The notes under the pieces: model-generated
What the model was told of the DNA's origin: nothing
Databases searched by the model: none
What the model saw: the letters and a program-made list of their open reading frames with translations, nothing else
Position numbers and translations under genes: made by a program
DNA from: Vibrio sp. JPW-9-11-11
GTDB lineage: Bacteria > Pseudomonadota > Gammaproteobacteria > Enterobacterales > Vibrionaceae
DNA length: 64,000 bases
Direction of reading: 5' to 3'
NCBI RefSeq assembly: GCF_013369335.1
Contig: NZ_SZQJ01000009.1
Location: 248,001 to 312,000, forward strand
Part shown: positions 1 through 8,384 of the stretch, piece by piece
Numbering within the stretch: position 1 is the stretch's first letter
Layout: the number at the start of each line of letters is the position of its first letter

Positions 1-1
1 T

Positions 2-343
2 CCGGTGAAAAAAATTGCTGGTTTAGTGGCCGCTGTCGGCGCATTCGCTTGGGTAGCATCAGTTGCACCAGCGGCATTCCTATCTCACTTTACCGTATTC
101 GTTCTCGCTTGTGTGGTCGGTTACTATGTGGTTTGGAATGTGACACACGCACTTCACACCCCGTTAATGTCGGTCACTAACGCCATCTCAGGAATCATCG
201 TTGTCGGTGCTCTGTTGCAGATTGGACAGGGTAATGGTGTGGTTTCTGTGTTGGCATTTATTGCCGTATTGATCGCTAGTATCAATATTTTCGGTGGTTT
301 CACCGTGACCAAGCGTATGCTTGAAATGTTCCGTAAAGACTAA
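2..343 (+). CDS. pntA: NAD(P) transhydrogenase subunit alpha, C-terminal part
   Basis: This is the 3' end of a gene that starts before the window; the frame is already open at base 2, and the GTG at base 5 is an internal Val. About 113 residues remain of a protein usually near 510. They form the membrane part of PntA: four hydrophobic segments ending in a short basic tail ([12 protein letters not shown]). PntAB is the inner-membrane transhydrogenase that uses the proton gradient to move hydride from NADH to NADP+. The gene stops 13 bp before pntB, whose ribosome site AAGGAG lies in that gap, so the two are cotranscribed. Confidence 0.93.
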   Translation, partial: PVKKIAGLVAAVGAFAWVASVAPAAFLSHFTVFVLACVVGYYVVWNVTHALHTPLMSVTNAISGIIVVGALLQIGQGNGVVSVLAFIAVLIASINIFGGFTVTKRMLEMFRKD

Positions 344-356
344 GGAGTAACAGGGA

Positions 357-1733
357 ATGTCTGCAGGATTAGTACAAGCCGCATATATTGTTGCTGCTTT
401 ATTCTTTATTATGAGCTTGGCGGGTTTGTCCAAGCAAGAGTCGGCGAGATCGGGGAACTATTACGGCATCGCGGGTATGACGATCGCCTTAATAGCAACG
501 ATCTTTGGCCCTGAGTCTCAAGGTTTCACTTGGATCATTATTGCTATGGTGATTGGTGGTGGTATTGGTATCCACTACGCCAAAAAAGTTGAAATGACTG
601 AAATGCCTGAACTGGTCGCGATTTTGCACAGTTTCGTTGGTATGGCGGCGGTTTTGGTAGGCTATAACAGCTATCTTGATGCACCTGTGGCAGCGACCCA
701 TGCTGAACACGTTATTCACCTTGTTGAAGTCTTCCTTGGCGTGTTCATCGGTGCGGTAACGTTCACAGGATCTGTGGTTGCGTTTGGTAAGCTTCGCGGT
801 GTGATTTCTTCTTCACCACTGAATCTGCCACATAAACACAAAATGAACTTGGCGGCTATCGTTGTTTCGACATTGTTAATGCTTCATTTTGTTAACGCTG
901 ACGGTAGCATGTTCGCCTTGATCGTGATGACACTGATTGCGTTTGCTTTTGGTTACCACTTGGTCGCGTCGATTGGCGGTGCGGATATGCCAGTCGTGGT
1001 TTCTATGCTTAACTCATACTCAGGTTGGGCTGCCGCCGCAGCGGGTTTCATGCTAGCTAACGATCTATTGATCGTCACTGGTGCCTTGGTCGGTTCTTCT
1101 GGTGCCATTCTGTCCTACATTATGTGTAAAGCAATGAACCGTTCATTTGTCAGTGTCATTGCCGGTGGTTTTGGTCAAGAAGTCGTAATTTCGGGCGATG
1201 AAGAGCAGGGCGAGCACCGTGAAACAACGGCAGAAGACGTGGCGGAGATGCTGAAGAACTCTAAGTCAGTCATCATCACTCCGGGATACGGTATGGCCGT
1301 GGCGCAAGCTCAATATCCGGTACATGAAATTACCGAGAAGCTACGTGCACAAGGGGTTGAAGTACGCTTTGGTATTCACCCTGTAGCGGGGCGTTTACCA
1401 GGTCACATGAATGTGTTACTTGCTGAAGCGAAAGTACCATACGATATCGTATTAGAGATGGATGAAATCAATGACGACTTCCCAGAAACCGATACGGTAC
1501 TTGTGATCGGCGCTAACGACACGGTCAATCCAGCAGCACTGGAAGATCCAAACAGCCCGATTGCTGGTATGCCAGTATTGGAAGTATGGAACGCTCAAAA
1601 CGTGATTGTCTTTAAACGCTCAATGAATACAGGTTATGCTGGTGTGCAAAACCCATTGTTCTTTAAAGAAAATACACAAATGTTGTTTGGTGATGCGAAA
1701 GAGAGCGTTGATGCGATTTCTCGCGCCCTATAG
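357..1733 (+). CDS. pntB: NAD(P) transhydrogenase subunit beta
   Basis: 458 residues, the normal size for PntB. The first 260 or so residues are a run of membrane helices that form the proton path with PntA. After a charged linker ([13 protein letters not shown], about 282-294) comes the NADP(H)-binding domain, with the nucleotide-binding loop [14 protein letters not shown] at about 308-321 and the [10 protein letters not shown] segment near 384. The ATG is preceded by AAGGAG at good spacing. It follows pntA by 13 bp and ends at a strong terminator, so pntAB is a closed operon. Function is well established for the family: NADPH supply driven by the proton gradient. Confidence 0.96.
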   Translation: MSAGLVQAAYIVAALFFIMSLAGLSKQESARSGNYYGIAGMTIALIATIFGPESQGFTWIIIAMVIGGGIGIHYAKKVEMTEMPELVAILHSFVGMAAVLVGYNSYLDAPVAATHAEHVIHLVEVFLGVFIGAVTFTGSVVAFGKLRGVISSSPLNLPHKHKMNLAAIVVSTLLMLHFVNADGSMFALIVMTLIAFAFGYHLVASIGGADMPVVVSMLNSYSGWAAAAAGFMLANDLLIVTGALVGSSGAILSYIMCKAMNRSFVSVIAGGFGQEVVISGDEEQGEHRETTAEDVAEMLKNSKSVIITPGYGMAVAQAQYPVHEITEKLRAQGVEVRFGIHPVAGRLPGHMNVLLAEAKVPYDIVLEMDEINDDFPETDTVLVIGANDTVNPAALEDPNSPIAGMPVLEVWNAQNVIVFKRSMNTGYAGVQNPLFFKENTQMLFGDAKESVDAISRAL

Positions 1734-1750
1734 TTGTTAGTTTACCGACT

Positions 1751-1780
1751 AAGAAGCCAGCCTATGCTGGCTTCTTTTAT
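1751..1780 (+). terminator. Rho-independent terminator of pntAB
   Basis: An 11-bp perfect stem (AAGAAGCCAGC / GCTGGCTTCTT) with loop CTAT, followed by a short T stretch, 17 bp after the pntB stop. The same GCCAGC/GCTGGC stem core recurs in the terminators at 17759 and 32281. Confidence 0.9.
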
Positions 1781-1883
1781 TTCTGCATTTACATTTCTGA
1801 CATTAATATCACATTTCAATTTTATATTTTTGCAATAATGTTTTATTCTGAGTCATAACTAACTGATTTAATGAATTTTTGCA

Positions 1884-3338
1884 TTGATTAAGACGACAAT
1901 TACCGCATTGATATTGAGTTCAGCTGTTTTTAGCACAACCGTGCGCGCTGAGTCATTACCGGAACGCATTGATAAGTTTGTGGATCTTTTTGATCAAGCT
2001 GACGCGACGGCTTCTTACGACATCCGCAGCTTACAGTCAGACTACCCAACGCGATTGCTAACGCCTCAATCAATGCTCCCTCAAACGTCGTCTTATCCAT
2101 TAAAAGATATTCAGCGCCTTTACCAGTTAGCACAAAATTGCACCGGCAAACTACCGCTCAGCCCATTGATCACTGAGCCTTTAGTGTTTACCCGTGCGTT
2201 GTGCAAGGGCAACACCTTAAGTGATAAATGGTTTGCTCGAAGTGCATTGATTCATCCGGGCGGAGGCACATACGCGAGTCGATATGTGCGTATCTACCCA
2301 GAAAAGCTCGACCCACTGCAGCAATATATGCATATTAAAGAGCGCTCATTGGCGGCCGAAAATACACTTCTAGGCCGATTACAGCGAATGAAAGAAGATT
2401 CCATTATTGCGTTAATTTCTGGTTCTAGCATGTTCATCGAAAGCCGGGAATTGTGGTTACGCAAAAATGACAACTATTTGATTTATCCTGAGTCGTTGTG
2501 GCGCCAAAATTTAGAAGCCGCAGAACTTATGTTTAAGCTTAAGAGTGAATCAAATAGCTGTTTTGTCCAGCGCGGTAATTTGTGTTGGGATGTAGAGGAT
2601 CATTCAGACCTACTGCGTATCTCGATGATCGTTTTGGTTATTGCGAATATACTCTTGGTGATTGGTTGGTCCGCGTATCGTTGGAACACAAAGCGTCAAG
2701 AAATGCGCAGCCGTATGCTGGTGTTGCAGATCTTAACGCATGAACTGAGAACCCCGATTGCCAGTTTATCACTAACGGTTGAGGGCTTTAGGCGTGAGTT
2801 CGAGAAACTTCCCGAGTCGGTGTACGATGAGTTCCGGCGTCTTTGCGAAGACTCAAGACGTTTGCGTCAACTTGCAGAGGCGAGTAAAGACTATTTGCAA
2901 TCGGATAATAAGCCGCTGGCTACGGATTGGGTATCCTCAGTCCAAGAGTGGCTGGAGTTTAAAGTAGAAGAAGAGTTTGGTGACAACGTGGAATTTGTCA
3001 TCAACCAGGATATTGCTGCCAAGTTAAATGTGTACTGGCTTGGAACGTGTATCGATAATTTGATTAGAAATGCTGTTAAATACGGTATTGCGCCAATCGT
3101 CATCGACGTCACGACAGCAAAAGAGAAAATTACGGTTAAAGTGATGGACCAAGGTGAGTTGACGGCAAAAGATTGGCGTCAACTTCGCAAACCGTTCGTA
3201 AGTAAAAGCGGCCTTGGGCTCGGGTTAACAATCGTCGAGTCGATGGTCGGAAGGATGGGTGGTAAAATGTCCCTAGTTGGTCCACCGACAACGTTTATTT
3301 TGGAGATACCTTGTGAAACAGACACTGCTTCTCGTTGA
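1884..3338 (+). CDS. vxrA: Sensor histidine kinase VxrA (WigK) of the envelope-stress system
   Basis: 484 residues. A signal-like N-terminus (to about residue 22) leads into a periplasmic sensor domain of the DUF3404 type, a single membrane helix near 244-264, and a cytoplasmic kinase. The kinase shows the H-box LTHELRTP (His near 286), the N-box NLIRNAVKYG (near 391) and the G-box GLGLGLTIV (near 443). No HAMP domain is apparent; the helix runs almost straight into the H-box. The start is a TTG with no clear Shine-Dalgarno; no in-frame ATG would keep the signal peptide. Neighbours vxrB, C, D and E match the V. cholerae cluster, which is known to control type VI secretion, biofilm and cell-wall stress. 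The stop lies 26 bp inside vxrB. Confidence 0.9.
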   Translation: MIKTTITALILSSAVFSTTVRAESLPERIDKFVDLFDQADATASYDIRSLQSDYPTRLLTPQSMLPQTSSYPLKDIQRLYQLAQNCTGKLPLSPLITEPLVFTRALCKGNTLSDKWFARSALIHPGGGTYASRYVRIYPEKLDPLQQYMHIKERSLAAENTLLGRLQRMKEDSIIALISGSSMFIESRELWLRKNDNYLIYPESLWRQNLEAAELMFKLKSESNSCFVQRGNLCWDVEDHSDLLRISMIVLVIANILLVIGWSAYRWNTKRQEMRSRMLVLQILTHELRTPIASLSLTVEGFRREFEKLPESVYDEFRRLCEDSRRLRQLAEASKDYLQSDNKPLATDWVSSVQEWLEFKVEEEFGDNVEFVINQDIAAKLNVYWLGTCIDNLIRNAVKYGIAPIVIDVTTAKEKITVKVMDQGELTAKDWRQLRKPFVSKSGLGLGLTIVESMVGRMGGKMSLVGPPTTFILEIPCETDTASR

Positions 3339-3972
3339 AGACGATAAAAACTTAGCGGATGGGTTACTTGTTAGCCTAGAACAAGCGGGATACGAATGTT
3401 TCCATGCCGAAACCATCGCTGAAGTTGCGCAATATTGGGAAAAGGCAGACTTGGTCATTCTCGATCGTCAACTGCCAGACGGAGACTCTGTCGAACACTT
3501 AGTCGACTGGAAACTGTTAAAAGATGTACCAGTCATTCTACTGACAGCATTAGTTACCGTAAAAGACAAAGTCATGGGGTTAGATGCGGGTGCCAACGAT
3601 TATTTGACCAAGCCTTTTGCGGAAGCGGAACTGTTCGCGCGTATTCGTGCGCAGCTACGCTCACCAGAAGGTGACGCCAATGATGACTCGCGCGTAGTTA
3701 CCGAGCATTTAGTCATCGATAAATCGACTCGCGAAGTTTTTTACAAAGACGATTCGATTACCTTAACCCGAACAGAGTTCGATTTACTGCTGTTTTTGGC
3801 CAGTAATTTGGGCCGAGTGTTCACCCGTGACGAACTGCTCGATCATGTTTGGGGCTACAACCACTTTCCAACTACACGTACCGTTGACACTCACGTTTTG
3901 CAGCTACGTCAAAAGTTGCCAGGGCTTGAGATTGAAACCTTGCGCGGTGTTGGCTACAAAATGAAGGCGTGA
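3313..3972 (+). CDS. vxrB: Response regulator VxrB (WigR), OmpR family
   Basis: 219 residues from a GTG at 3313, chosen because TGGAGA sits 6-7 bases upstream and the protein then begins VKQTLLLVEDD, the usual receiver start. A longer frame from 3277 would add 12 residues with no receiver character. The receiver has the acidic pair EDD, the phospho-acceptor Asp near 51 (VILDRQLPDGD) and the conserved Lys in YLTKPF. The C-terminal half is a winged helix (LTRTEFDLLLFLASN, VDTHVLQLRQKL, TLRGVGYKM). It overlaps the kinase gene by 26 bp and the next gene by one base (TGATG), so translation is coupled. Partner of VxrA. Confidence 0.93.
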   Translation: MKQTLLLVEDDKNLADGLLVSLEQAGYECFHAETIAEVAQYWEKADLVILDRQLPDGDSVEHLVDWKLLKDVPVILLTALVTVKDKVMGLDAGANDYLTKPFAEAELFARIRAQLRSPEGDANDDSRVVTEHLVIDKSTREVFYKDDSITLTRTEFDLLLFLASNLGRVFTRDELLDHVWGYNHFPTTRTVDTHVLQLRQKLPGLEIETLRGVGYKMKA

Positions 3973-4850
3973 TGGTTAAACGTTCCCTGTTAATGGGTGC
4001 ACTGATCAGTAGTGGGCCCTTATTCGCTGAACCGGTGCCTTGGTTTGACACCAATTCACCCTTGATTCAGGCTCATAAGAACCTACTTAACGGCGACCTT
4101 ACCGGCATGTTTGGTTCGCTGGTTGAAGTGTGGCAGTTAGAGTCCAATCAAAACATCACACCACATCTAAACGAACTATTTGTTCAGTCTCTTCAAGTCG
4201 ATTGTGGTAAAAGTCTCGACAACAACCCGTTGCCCCAATGGTTAAATAATGTTGTTGTACGACGTACCGAGATCCAGAGCCCAGGGCGTGACGCTTATAG
4301 GGCGATTATTGAAGCGACTTCGAACAAAGATATCGCCGATATTAGTTTGACCAAATGGGTATCGAAAGTCGTATCCACTGACAACACATTTACCATATCT
4401 AAGCCTGTTAGTGGCAATGAGCTCAAAACATTCATCAAGCGATACAATCTGAACAGCCGTGTTGATATGGGACTTTACCGGATCGACATTACCGCCGAAG
4501 ATCAAACTACCTGGAGTTCGTGGCTAGTTCTTGGTGAACCATTCTCTTCCACCACGGTAAGGTGGAACGCGAAGGCCGAATGGCAAGTCGAAAGAAACGC
4601 ATTGCTCAACCCACATTGTCCACTGCCTAAGTTGGACGTATCGCTCTATGATTATATCGATGGTAATTACATTCAAGTTTGGGGTGAGCGCTATGAATCT
4701 GACTATCCTACGTCTATAGAAAAAATAGACATCGAACCAGGCCGATACGTTCTTGCCGTTTCGGTCAATAGTCAGCGTTGGCAAGGGCCAATAATCGTTG
4801 AGCAGTCACAAATAATTAGTAAAACGTATGATGTTTCAGTAGAGGAATAA
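3972..4850 (+). CDS. vxrC: VxrC, secreted DUF2861-type protein
   Basis: 292 residues from the ATG at 3972, which shares its A with the vxrB stop (TGATG); a GTG one codon earlier is possible. The N-terminus MVKRSLLMGALISSGPLFA is a signal peptide, so the protein should be periplasmic. No enzyme motif is visible; two Cys (CGKS near 76 and HCPL near 216) could form a disulphide. Position and length fit VxrC (DUF2861 family) of V. cholerae, whose biochemical role is not known to me. The call rests mainly on gene order. Confidence 0.78.
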   Translation: MVKRSLLMGALISSGPLFAEPVPWFDTNSPLIQAHKNLLNGDLTGMFGSLVEVWQLESNQNITPHLNELFVQSLQVDCGKSLDNNPLPQWLNNVVVRRTEIQSPGRDAYRAIIEATSNKDIADISLTKWVSKVVSTDNTFTISKPVSGNELKTFIKRYNLNSRVDMGLYRIDITAEDQTTWSSWLVLGEPFSSTTVRWNAKAEWQVERNALLNPHCPLPKLDVSLYDYIDGNYIQVWGERYESDYPTSIEKIDIEPGRYVLAVSVNSQRWQGPIIVEQSQIISKTYDVSVEE

Positions 4851-4872
4851 CTAAAGATAATAGACAATAGGT

Positions 4873-4908
4873 CGATATAAGCCCATGGAACCAAAAAAGT
4901 TTATATCG
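4873..4908 (+). promoter_or_regulatory. Inverted repeat directly before vxrD
   Basis: CGATATAA at 4873-4880 and its exact reverse complement TTATATCG at 4901-4908 flank a 20-nt spacer, two bases before the vxrD ATG. The region has no convincing Shine-Dalgarno. It may be an operator or an mRNA stem controlling vxrD; neither can be shown from sequence. Confidence 0.45.
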
Positions 4909-4910
4909 CT

Positions 4911-6119
4911 ATGGAAAACAAAACAAAACTTCTAGCACTGTCTATTGCGTTGGCTGCAACATCGGCATCTGCGGCCAATTACGCCATTGAAGCCCGTGGT
5001 GATGCGATGGGGGGAGTTGGTGTCGTATCCGCAAACTTTCTCACCGCCCCATTTTACAATCCTGCTATTACAGCGATTTACCGACGAAACGACGACGTAG
5101 GCATGATCACCCCGAGCTTCGGCCTTTCATATAGCGATGAACATATGATGGTTGACGACTTGGATAAGGCATCTGGCATTATTGACCAAGCAATCGCTGG
5201 TGACTATTCAAGTGTTTCAGAGCTAGAAACGACATTGAACGCATTAGAAGGTGATATCGCAAAACTTGAACTGGGTGGTGTCGTTGCATTCGCGATCCCA
5301 AATCGATTCGTCGCGGCTAACTTAGTTGGTAAAGCCTACGCGGAGTCTTTCGCTCAGACCGACATCTACACCGGTGCTAACAGTGGCTTAGATTCATCTC
5401 TTAACCCCGCAATTAACGCGGAGCTCAGCGCAGTCAATGCAGTTGGGGTCGGTGTAGCTGAAGTAGGATTGTCTCTTGCCAAATATCAAACTTTTCTTGG
5501 CCAACACATCGCATTCGGTATCACTCCCAAACTACAACGAATCTATACTTATGTATACCAAGCAAACTTAAATAACTACGATATAAAAGATATTCGTGAA
5601 AACGGCACTGGTGAAACCATGTTTAACATGGATGCTGGTTTTCTCTGGTTTCATGGACCATTACGAATTGGCTTCTCTGCAATGAACTTGGTCTCTAGGG
5701 ATATTACGACGCAATCATTGCCAGGCACAACGGTGACATCGAGAATAGACCCAAGTCAAAGCCGCACATTTTCGGCAACCAATTATGCTTACCAAATGCG
5801 CCCACTATATACGGTTGGGGCAGGGCTGATTGGTGACTACGCGTCGTTAAGTGTTGATTATGATTTAAACGAGGAAGAGCGCTACACCAATTTCGATGAT
5901 AACACGCAGATGCTTCGAGTCGGTGGCGAAATCGATATACTTCGTCAGCTCAAGTTGCGCGCAGGTTGGAAACGTAACCTTGCCTACGATGATCTAGACG
6001 ACACGGTAACCGCTGGTATTGGTTTGTCTCCTTTGAATTTATTCCAACTAGATGTTGGCGCTAGCTATACCAATGAAAATTCAATGGGCGCCTATATCAA
6101 CTTTTTGACCAGCTACTAA
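4911..6119 (+). CDS. vxrD: VxrD, outer-membrane beta-barrel-like TraF-type protein
   Basis: 402 residues. A signal peptide (MENKTKLLALSIALAATSASA) is followed by NYAIEARGDAMGGVGVVSANFLTAPFYNPA, a start typical of the group annotated as conjugal transfer protein TraF, which resembles FadL/OmpP1-type barrels. Many alternating hydrophobic strands follow and the chain ends with an aromatic residue (YINFLTSY), as outer-membrane barrels do. There is no conjugation locus here, so the transfer label is only a family name. It follows vxrC by 60 bp, a gap holding an inverted repeat, and is followed by a hairpin that may end or attenuate the operon before vxrE. Confidence 0.75.
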   Translation: MENKTKLLALSIALAATSASAANYAIEARGDAMGGVGVVSANFLTAPFYNPAITAIYRRNDDVGMITPSFGLSYSDEHMMVDDLDKASGIIDQAIAGDYSSVSELETTLNALEGDIAKLELGGVVAFAIPNRFVAANLVGKAYAESFAQTDIYTGANSGLDSSLNPAINAELSAVNAVGVGVAEVGLSLAKYQTFLGQHIAFGITPKLQRIYTYVYQANLNNYDIKDIRENGTGETMFNMDAGFLWFHGPLRIGFSAMNLVSRDITTQSLPGTTVTSRIDPSQSRTFSATNYAYQMRPLYTVGAGLIGDYASLSVDYDLNEEERYTNFDDNTQMLRVGGEIDILRQLKLRAGWKRNLAYDDLDDTVTAGIGLSPLNLFQLDVGASYTNENSMGAYINFLTSY

Positions 6120-6168
6120 AGTATGAATCCGACAAGGCTGGTTTTTCAAAATAATTCGTAATATAGTC

Positions 6169-6196
6169 GGCTCCTACTTGTTTAGGAGCCTTTTTT
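6169..6196 (+). promoter_or_regulatory. Terminator-like hairpin hiding the vxrE ribosome site
   Basis: GGCTCCTA (6169-6176) pairs perfectly with TAGGAGCC (6183-6190) around loop CTTGTT, followed by six T and then directly the vxrE ATG at 6197. The 3' arm contains AGGAG, the only good Shine-Dalgarno for vxrE. The element can act as an intrinsic terminator after vxrD and as a lock on vxrE translation. Confidence 0.8.
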
Positions 6197-6349
6197 ATGT
6201 TCGATGATTTACCACCCCTCTCTCACGAAGAGCAGCAAAAAGCTGTAGAAGTTATTCAACGTTTAATGGCAGAGGGGATGAGTACCGCACAAGCAATCAA
6301 AGTAGTTGCTGAGCAAATTCGAGAACAGGCGGCGAAGCAGCAGCAGTAA
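6197..6349 (+). CDS. vxrE: VxrE, UPF0181 (YoaH-like) small protein
   Basis: 50 residues: starts [20 protein letters not shown] and ends with a Gln-rich tail (AAKQQQ). The pattern LSHEEQQ...[23 protein letters not shown] matches the UPF0181/YoaH family, to which the last gene of the V. cholerae vxr cluster belongs. It is predicted soluble and helical, with no known activity. The ribosome site AGGAG is buried in the hairpin that ends at its start codon, so expression may be conditional. A second clear terminator follows 22 bp after the stop. Confidence 0.85.
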   Translation: MFDDLPPLSHEEQQKAVEVIQRLMAEGMSTAQAIKVVAEQIREQAAKQQQ

Positions 6350-6370
6350 ATACACACACGGATACGATTA

Positions 6371-6396
6371 AAGAGCGCAATAGCGCTCTTTTTTTT
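6371..6396 (+). terminator. Terminator after vxrE
   Basis: An 8-bp stem (AAGAGCGC / GCGCTCTT) with loop AATA, followed by a run of T. It closes the vxr cluster. Confidence 0.9.
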
Positions 6397-6886
6397 CAAC
6401 CAAGTGCACTATAACTAATCACAACTTAGAGAATAGAATTAAACCAGCATGAGGGTTCTAAAAGACAAGCAGAAACTCAAAACTATAATTCGTATAGGAT
6501 AGGGCGGTGGCATTAACGCATCCTAATCGGTATAGCTATAAAAGACGTTAAAACAGAGACTTACATTAGTTGAATGTGCTACCCAATACCGTTCTGTTAC
6601 GGGAGTTGTAATTTTATTACAACACTGAAAGTTGTGAATGAGCGCGCACTGCTCGAGGTAGTATTTTATCCTGCGTGGTGATGGTGTAACAAATATCAAA
6701 ACTAAGGGTGTCAGTTCAGTGACATAGCCAGTGTTATACACGCTATGCAGTTCCAAATAATACCTCTCCTGATATGATCAATGGTGTTGTATAGACACGT
6801 TGATGATGTCCACGAGAATGGAGCCGGTCTTTATAGACCGTCATAGTTTAAGCGTGGTGACAATGTCACTTTATAGGAAGGTAATA
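6397..6886. other. Intergenic stretch without a supported gene
   Basis: About 490 AT-rich bases. I see a perfect palindrome at 6605-6623 (GTTGTAAT TTT ATTACAAC), a small hairpin GGTCT/AGACC near 6828 and a matS site at 6857 just before the next gene. Open frames here have no ribosome site and no family resemblance. I found no integron attC consensus. Confidence 0.5.
6857..6869. other. matS site (MatP binding)
   Basis: GTGACAATGTCAC is a perfect match to the matS consensus GTGACRNYGTCAC. It lies 17 bp upstream of the ASCH-domain gene start. matS sites organise the Ter macrodomain through MatP. Two more perfect copies occur in this window. Confidence 0.85.
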
Positions 6887-7351
6887 ATGAAATCAGAACA
6901 CAAGCGTTATTTAGAGCGCTACACATCGCTGCTGTCCGAGCATCAACTCGCCGAAATACCTGACACTATTGCAGAGTATTTTTGTGCCGATGAATACAAC
7001 GCTAACGAATGTGCTCGCTTGGTAAGTGCTGGGATTAAACGAGCCTCTTGCAGTTTAAAAGCTGCTTATGATATCGAGCAAGAGCCGATGCCCAAAGTAG
7101 GCCGTCTTACTGTCGTACTCGATTGGAATGAAAAACCAGTATGTATTGTCAGATTAACCGAGGTTTCTTATTGCCCATTTAACCTAGTGCCTGAGGAGTT
7201 CGCAAAGCTTGAAGGTGAGGGAGATGGTAGCTATCAGTGGTGGTACAATGCACATCTCGAGTTTTTTACTAAGTACGCTGAATCCATCGGTACAACGTTT
7301 TCGCTAGACGATGAACTCGTATTGGAGCGGTTTGAGAAGGTATATCCATAG
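6887..7351 (+). CDS. ASCH domain protein
   Basis: 154 residues from the ATG at 6887, chosen because AGGAAGG lies 6-7 bases upstream; longer in-frame starts back to 6800 lack such a site. The body (GIKRASCSLKAAYDIEQEPMPKVGRLTVVLDWNEKP, then VRLTEVSYCPFN) matches the ASCH fold seen in E. coli YhfF, a PUA-like module thought to bind RNA or nucleotides, some members being amidohydrolases on modified nucleosides. The substrate is unknown. It is a single gene, convergent with the next small gene. Confidence 0.8.
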   Translation: MKSEHKRYLERYTSLLSEHQLAEIPDTIAEYFCADEYNANECARLVSAGIKRASCSLKAAYDIEQEPMPKVGRLTVVLDWNEKPVCIVRLTEVSYCPFNLVPEEFAKLEGEGDGSYQWWYNAHLEFFTKYAESIGTTFSLDDELVLERFEKVYP

Positions 7352-7366
7352 CGTAAAGATGTACAG

Positions 7367-7651
7367 TTATTCAACTGTGACCTGGTAACGCAATGTGTCT
7401 GGATAAGCGTCTAGCCAAAGAACACGATCGATATTTTGAGTCATCGATTCAAGTATCGTCTCTACACCAGCTTGGTATTCACAGCACATTGCATGTACAA
7501 CGGTCTCATCGGTGAGTGTCGAATTGTCGATTCGTGTAAAGGTTTTGCTATAGGTGTTCTTAACAGCTTCATCAGCGCTGTTCGCCTTAACTAGATAATA
7601 GCTCTTCCAGTCAGTAACGCTAAATAGCTTCAAATCTTCTTTCTGGGTCAT
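7367..7651 (-). CDS. Hypothetical protein, 94 residues
   Basis: I do not recognise this family. It is a soluble acidic protein starting MTQKEDLKLFSVTDWKSYYL, with a segment KANSADEAVKNTYSK that looks like a small alpha/beta fold and a CC pair near residue 57. The ATG has AAGG six bases upstream in its transcript, and the frame is closed by a TAA-free stretch right to the stop, so I take it as real. It converges with the ASCH gene with 15 bp between stops and no clear terminator. Confidence 0.6.
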   Translation of the reverse strand: MTQKEDLKLFSVTDWKSYYLVKANSADEAVKNTYSKTFTRIDNSTLTDETVVHAMCCEYQAGVETILESMTQNIDRVLWLDAYPDTLRYQVTVE

Positions 7652-7889
7652 GTTAATACCTTCTAATACTATTCAAGCTCAGCAGCATAACCAAAGGGGC
7701 TATAGAATAAAGCGATAACTCTAATCTAGTCTGCACAATTCGACTCATACGACAAAACTGAGCCTTGTATTTACGCTACTACGAATTTGAGCAAATCTAA
7801 TCGACAGCGGCAACGTGTCGTATTTGAGCGCAGAATGGACATTTTATAGTTATCTAAACCGTATATTACTAAACTTCACTCATACCTAT

Positions 7890-7917
7890 AGTGCGTATTA
7901 TCTATCTTATGTTAAAT
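7890..7917. other. dif site, chromosome dimer resolution (XerC/XerD)
   Basis: A 28-bp site: left (XerC) arm AGTGCGTATTA, central six TCTATC, right (XerD) arm TTATGTTAAAT. The right arm is identical to the E. coli XerD arm and the whole site agrees with E. coli dif at 23 of 28 positions by my count. It sits in a gene-free stretch of about 400 bp between the 94-residue gene and the YciH gene. XerCD acts here with FtsK at division. Nearby matS sites support a terminus location. Confidence 0.88.
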
Positions 7918-7930
7918 ATTTAACGAAATG

Positions 7931-7952
7931 ATAAAGAGCGCCAAAGCGCTCT
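7931..7952 (-). terminator. Terminator downstream of the YciH-type gene
   Basis: AGAGCGC/GCGCTCT stem with a 4-nt loop; on the minus strand it is followed by TTTAT. It lies 13 bp from dif and would stop transcription from entering dif. Confidence 0.65.
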
Positions 7953-8067
7953 ATTACAAATTTGCTCGACTAGGTTCAATGTAACCAACTCATTAAACAT
8001 AAGCATTTACCATAAAATACCTAATAATCAGTTTGTTAATCAGAGATTGCCAAACCAATGATTAGGC

Positions 8068-8379
8068 TTAGCCTCCAGCAAGTTTTACTGTGTAGCCTTT
8101 CTTTTCTAGCAATTGTTTAATTTTATCACGCGCGTCACCTTGAATTTCAATGGTTCCGTCTTTCACCGAGCCACCACAGCCGCACACTTTTTTTAGCTCC
8201 GCTGCGAGTAGCTTGAGCGGCGCATCGTCAAGATCTAACCCTGTGACAATACAAACGCCTTTACCTTTGCGTCCTTTCGTTTGGCGTTGGATACGGACTG
8301 TGCCGTCACCTTTTTCGCGCTGTGGTTTGTGTTCTTCAGGTTTAATACGACCTACATCAGTGCTATATACAAGAGTCAT
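8068..8379 (-). CDS. yciH: SUI1/YciH-type translation factor
   Basis: 103 residues, the size of E. coli YciH. The C-terminal two thirds carry the SUI1 (eIF1-like) fold: a basic stretch (RIQRQTKGRKGKGVCIVTGLDL), then LAAELKKVCGCGGSVKDGTIEIQGD and IKQLLEKKGYTVKLAGG, which contain the family's GxGG and IQGD signatures. Bacterial members bind the ribosome in vitro and influence start selection, though their physiological role is uncertain. It lies 5 bp after the DUF3319 gene on the same strand, so the two are probably cotranscribed. Confidence 0.92.
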   Translation of the reverse strand: MTLVYSTDVGRIKPEEHKPQREKGDGTVRIQRQTKGRKGKGVCIVTGLDLDDAPLKLLAAELKKVCGCGGSVKDGTIEIQGDARDKIKQLLEKKGYTVKLAGG

Positions 8380-8384
8380 ATAAT

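Noticed and set aside
4911..6119. Conjugation gene traF
   Set aside because: The TraF label is a family name; there are no other transfer genes, and the position fits vxrD.
6523..6756. 77-codon minus-strand frame
   Set aside because: No ribosome site, no family resemblance, and it spans a perfect palindrome; taken as chance.
6397..6886. Integron cassette or attC site in the gene-poor stretch
   Set aside because: Stretches such as the one near 6506 slightly recall Vibrio repeats, but I could not place paired core sites (GTTRRRY and RYYYAAC) in a foldable attC, and no integrase IntI is present.
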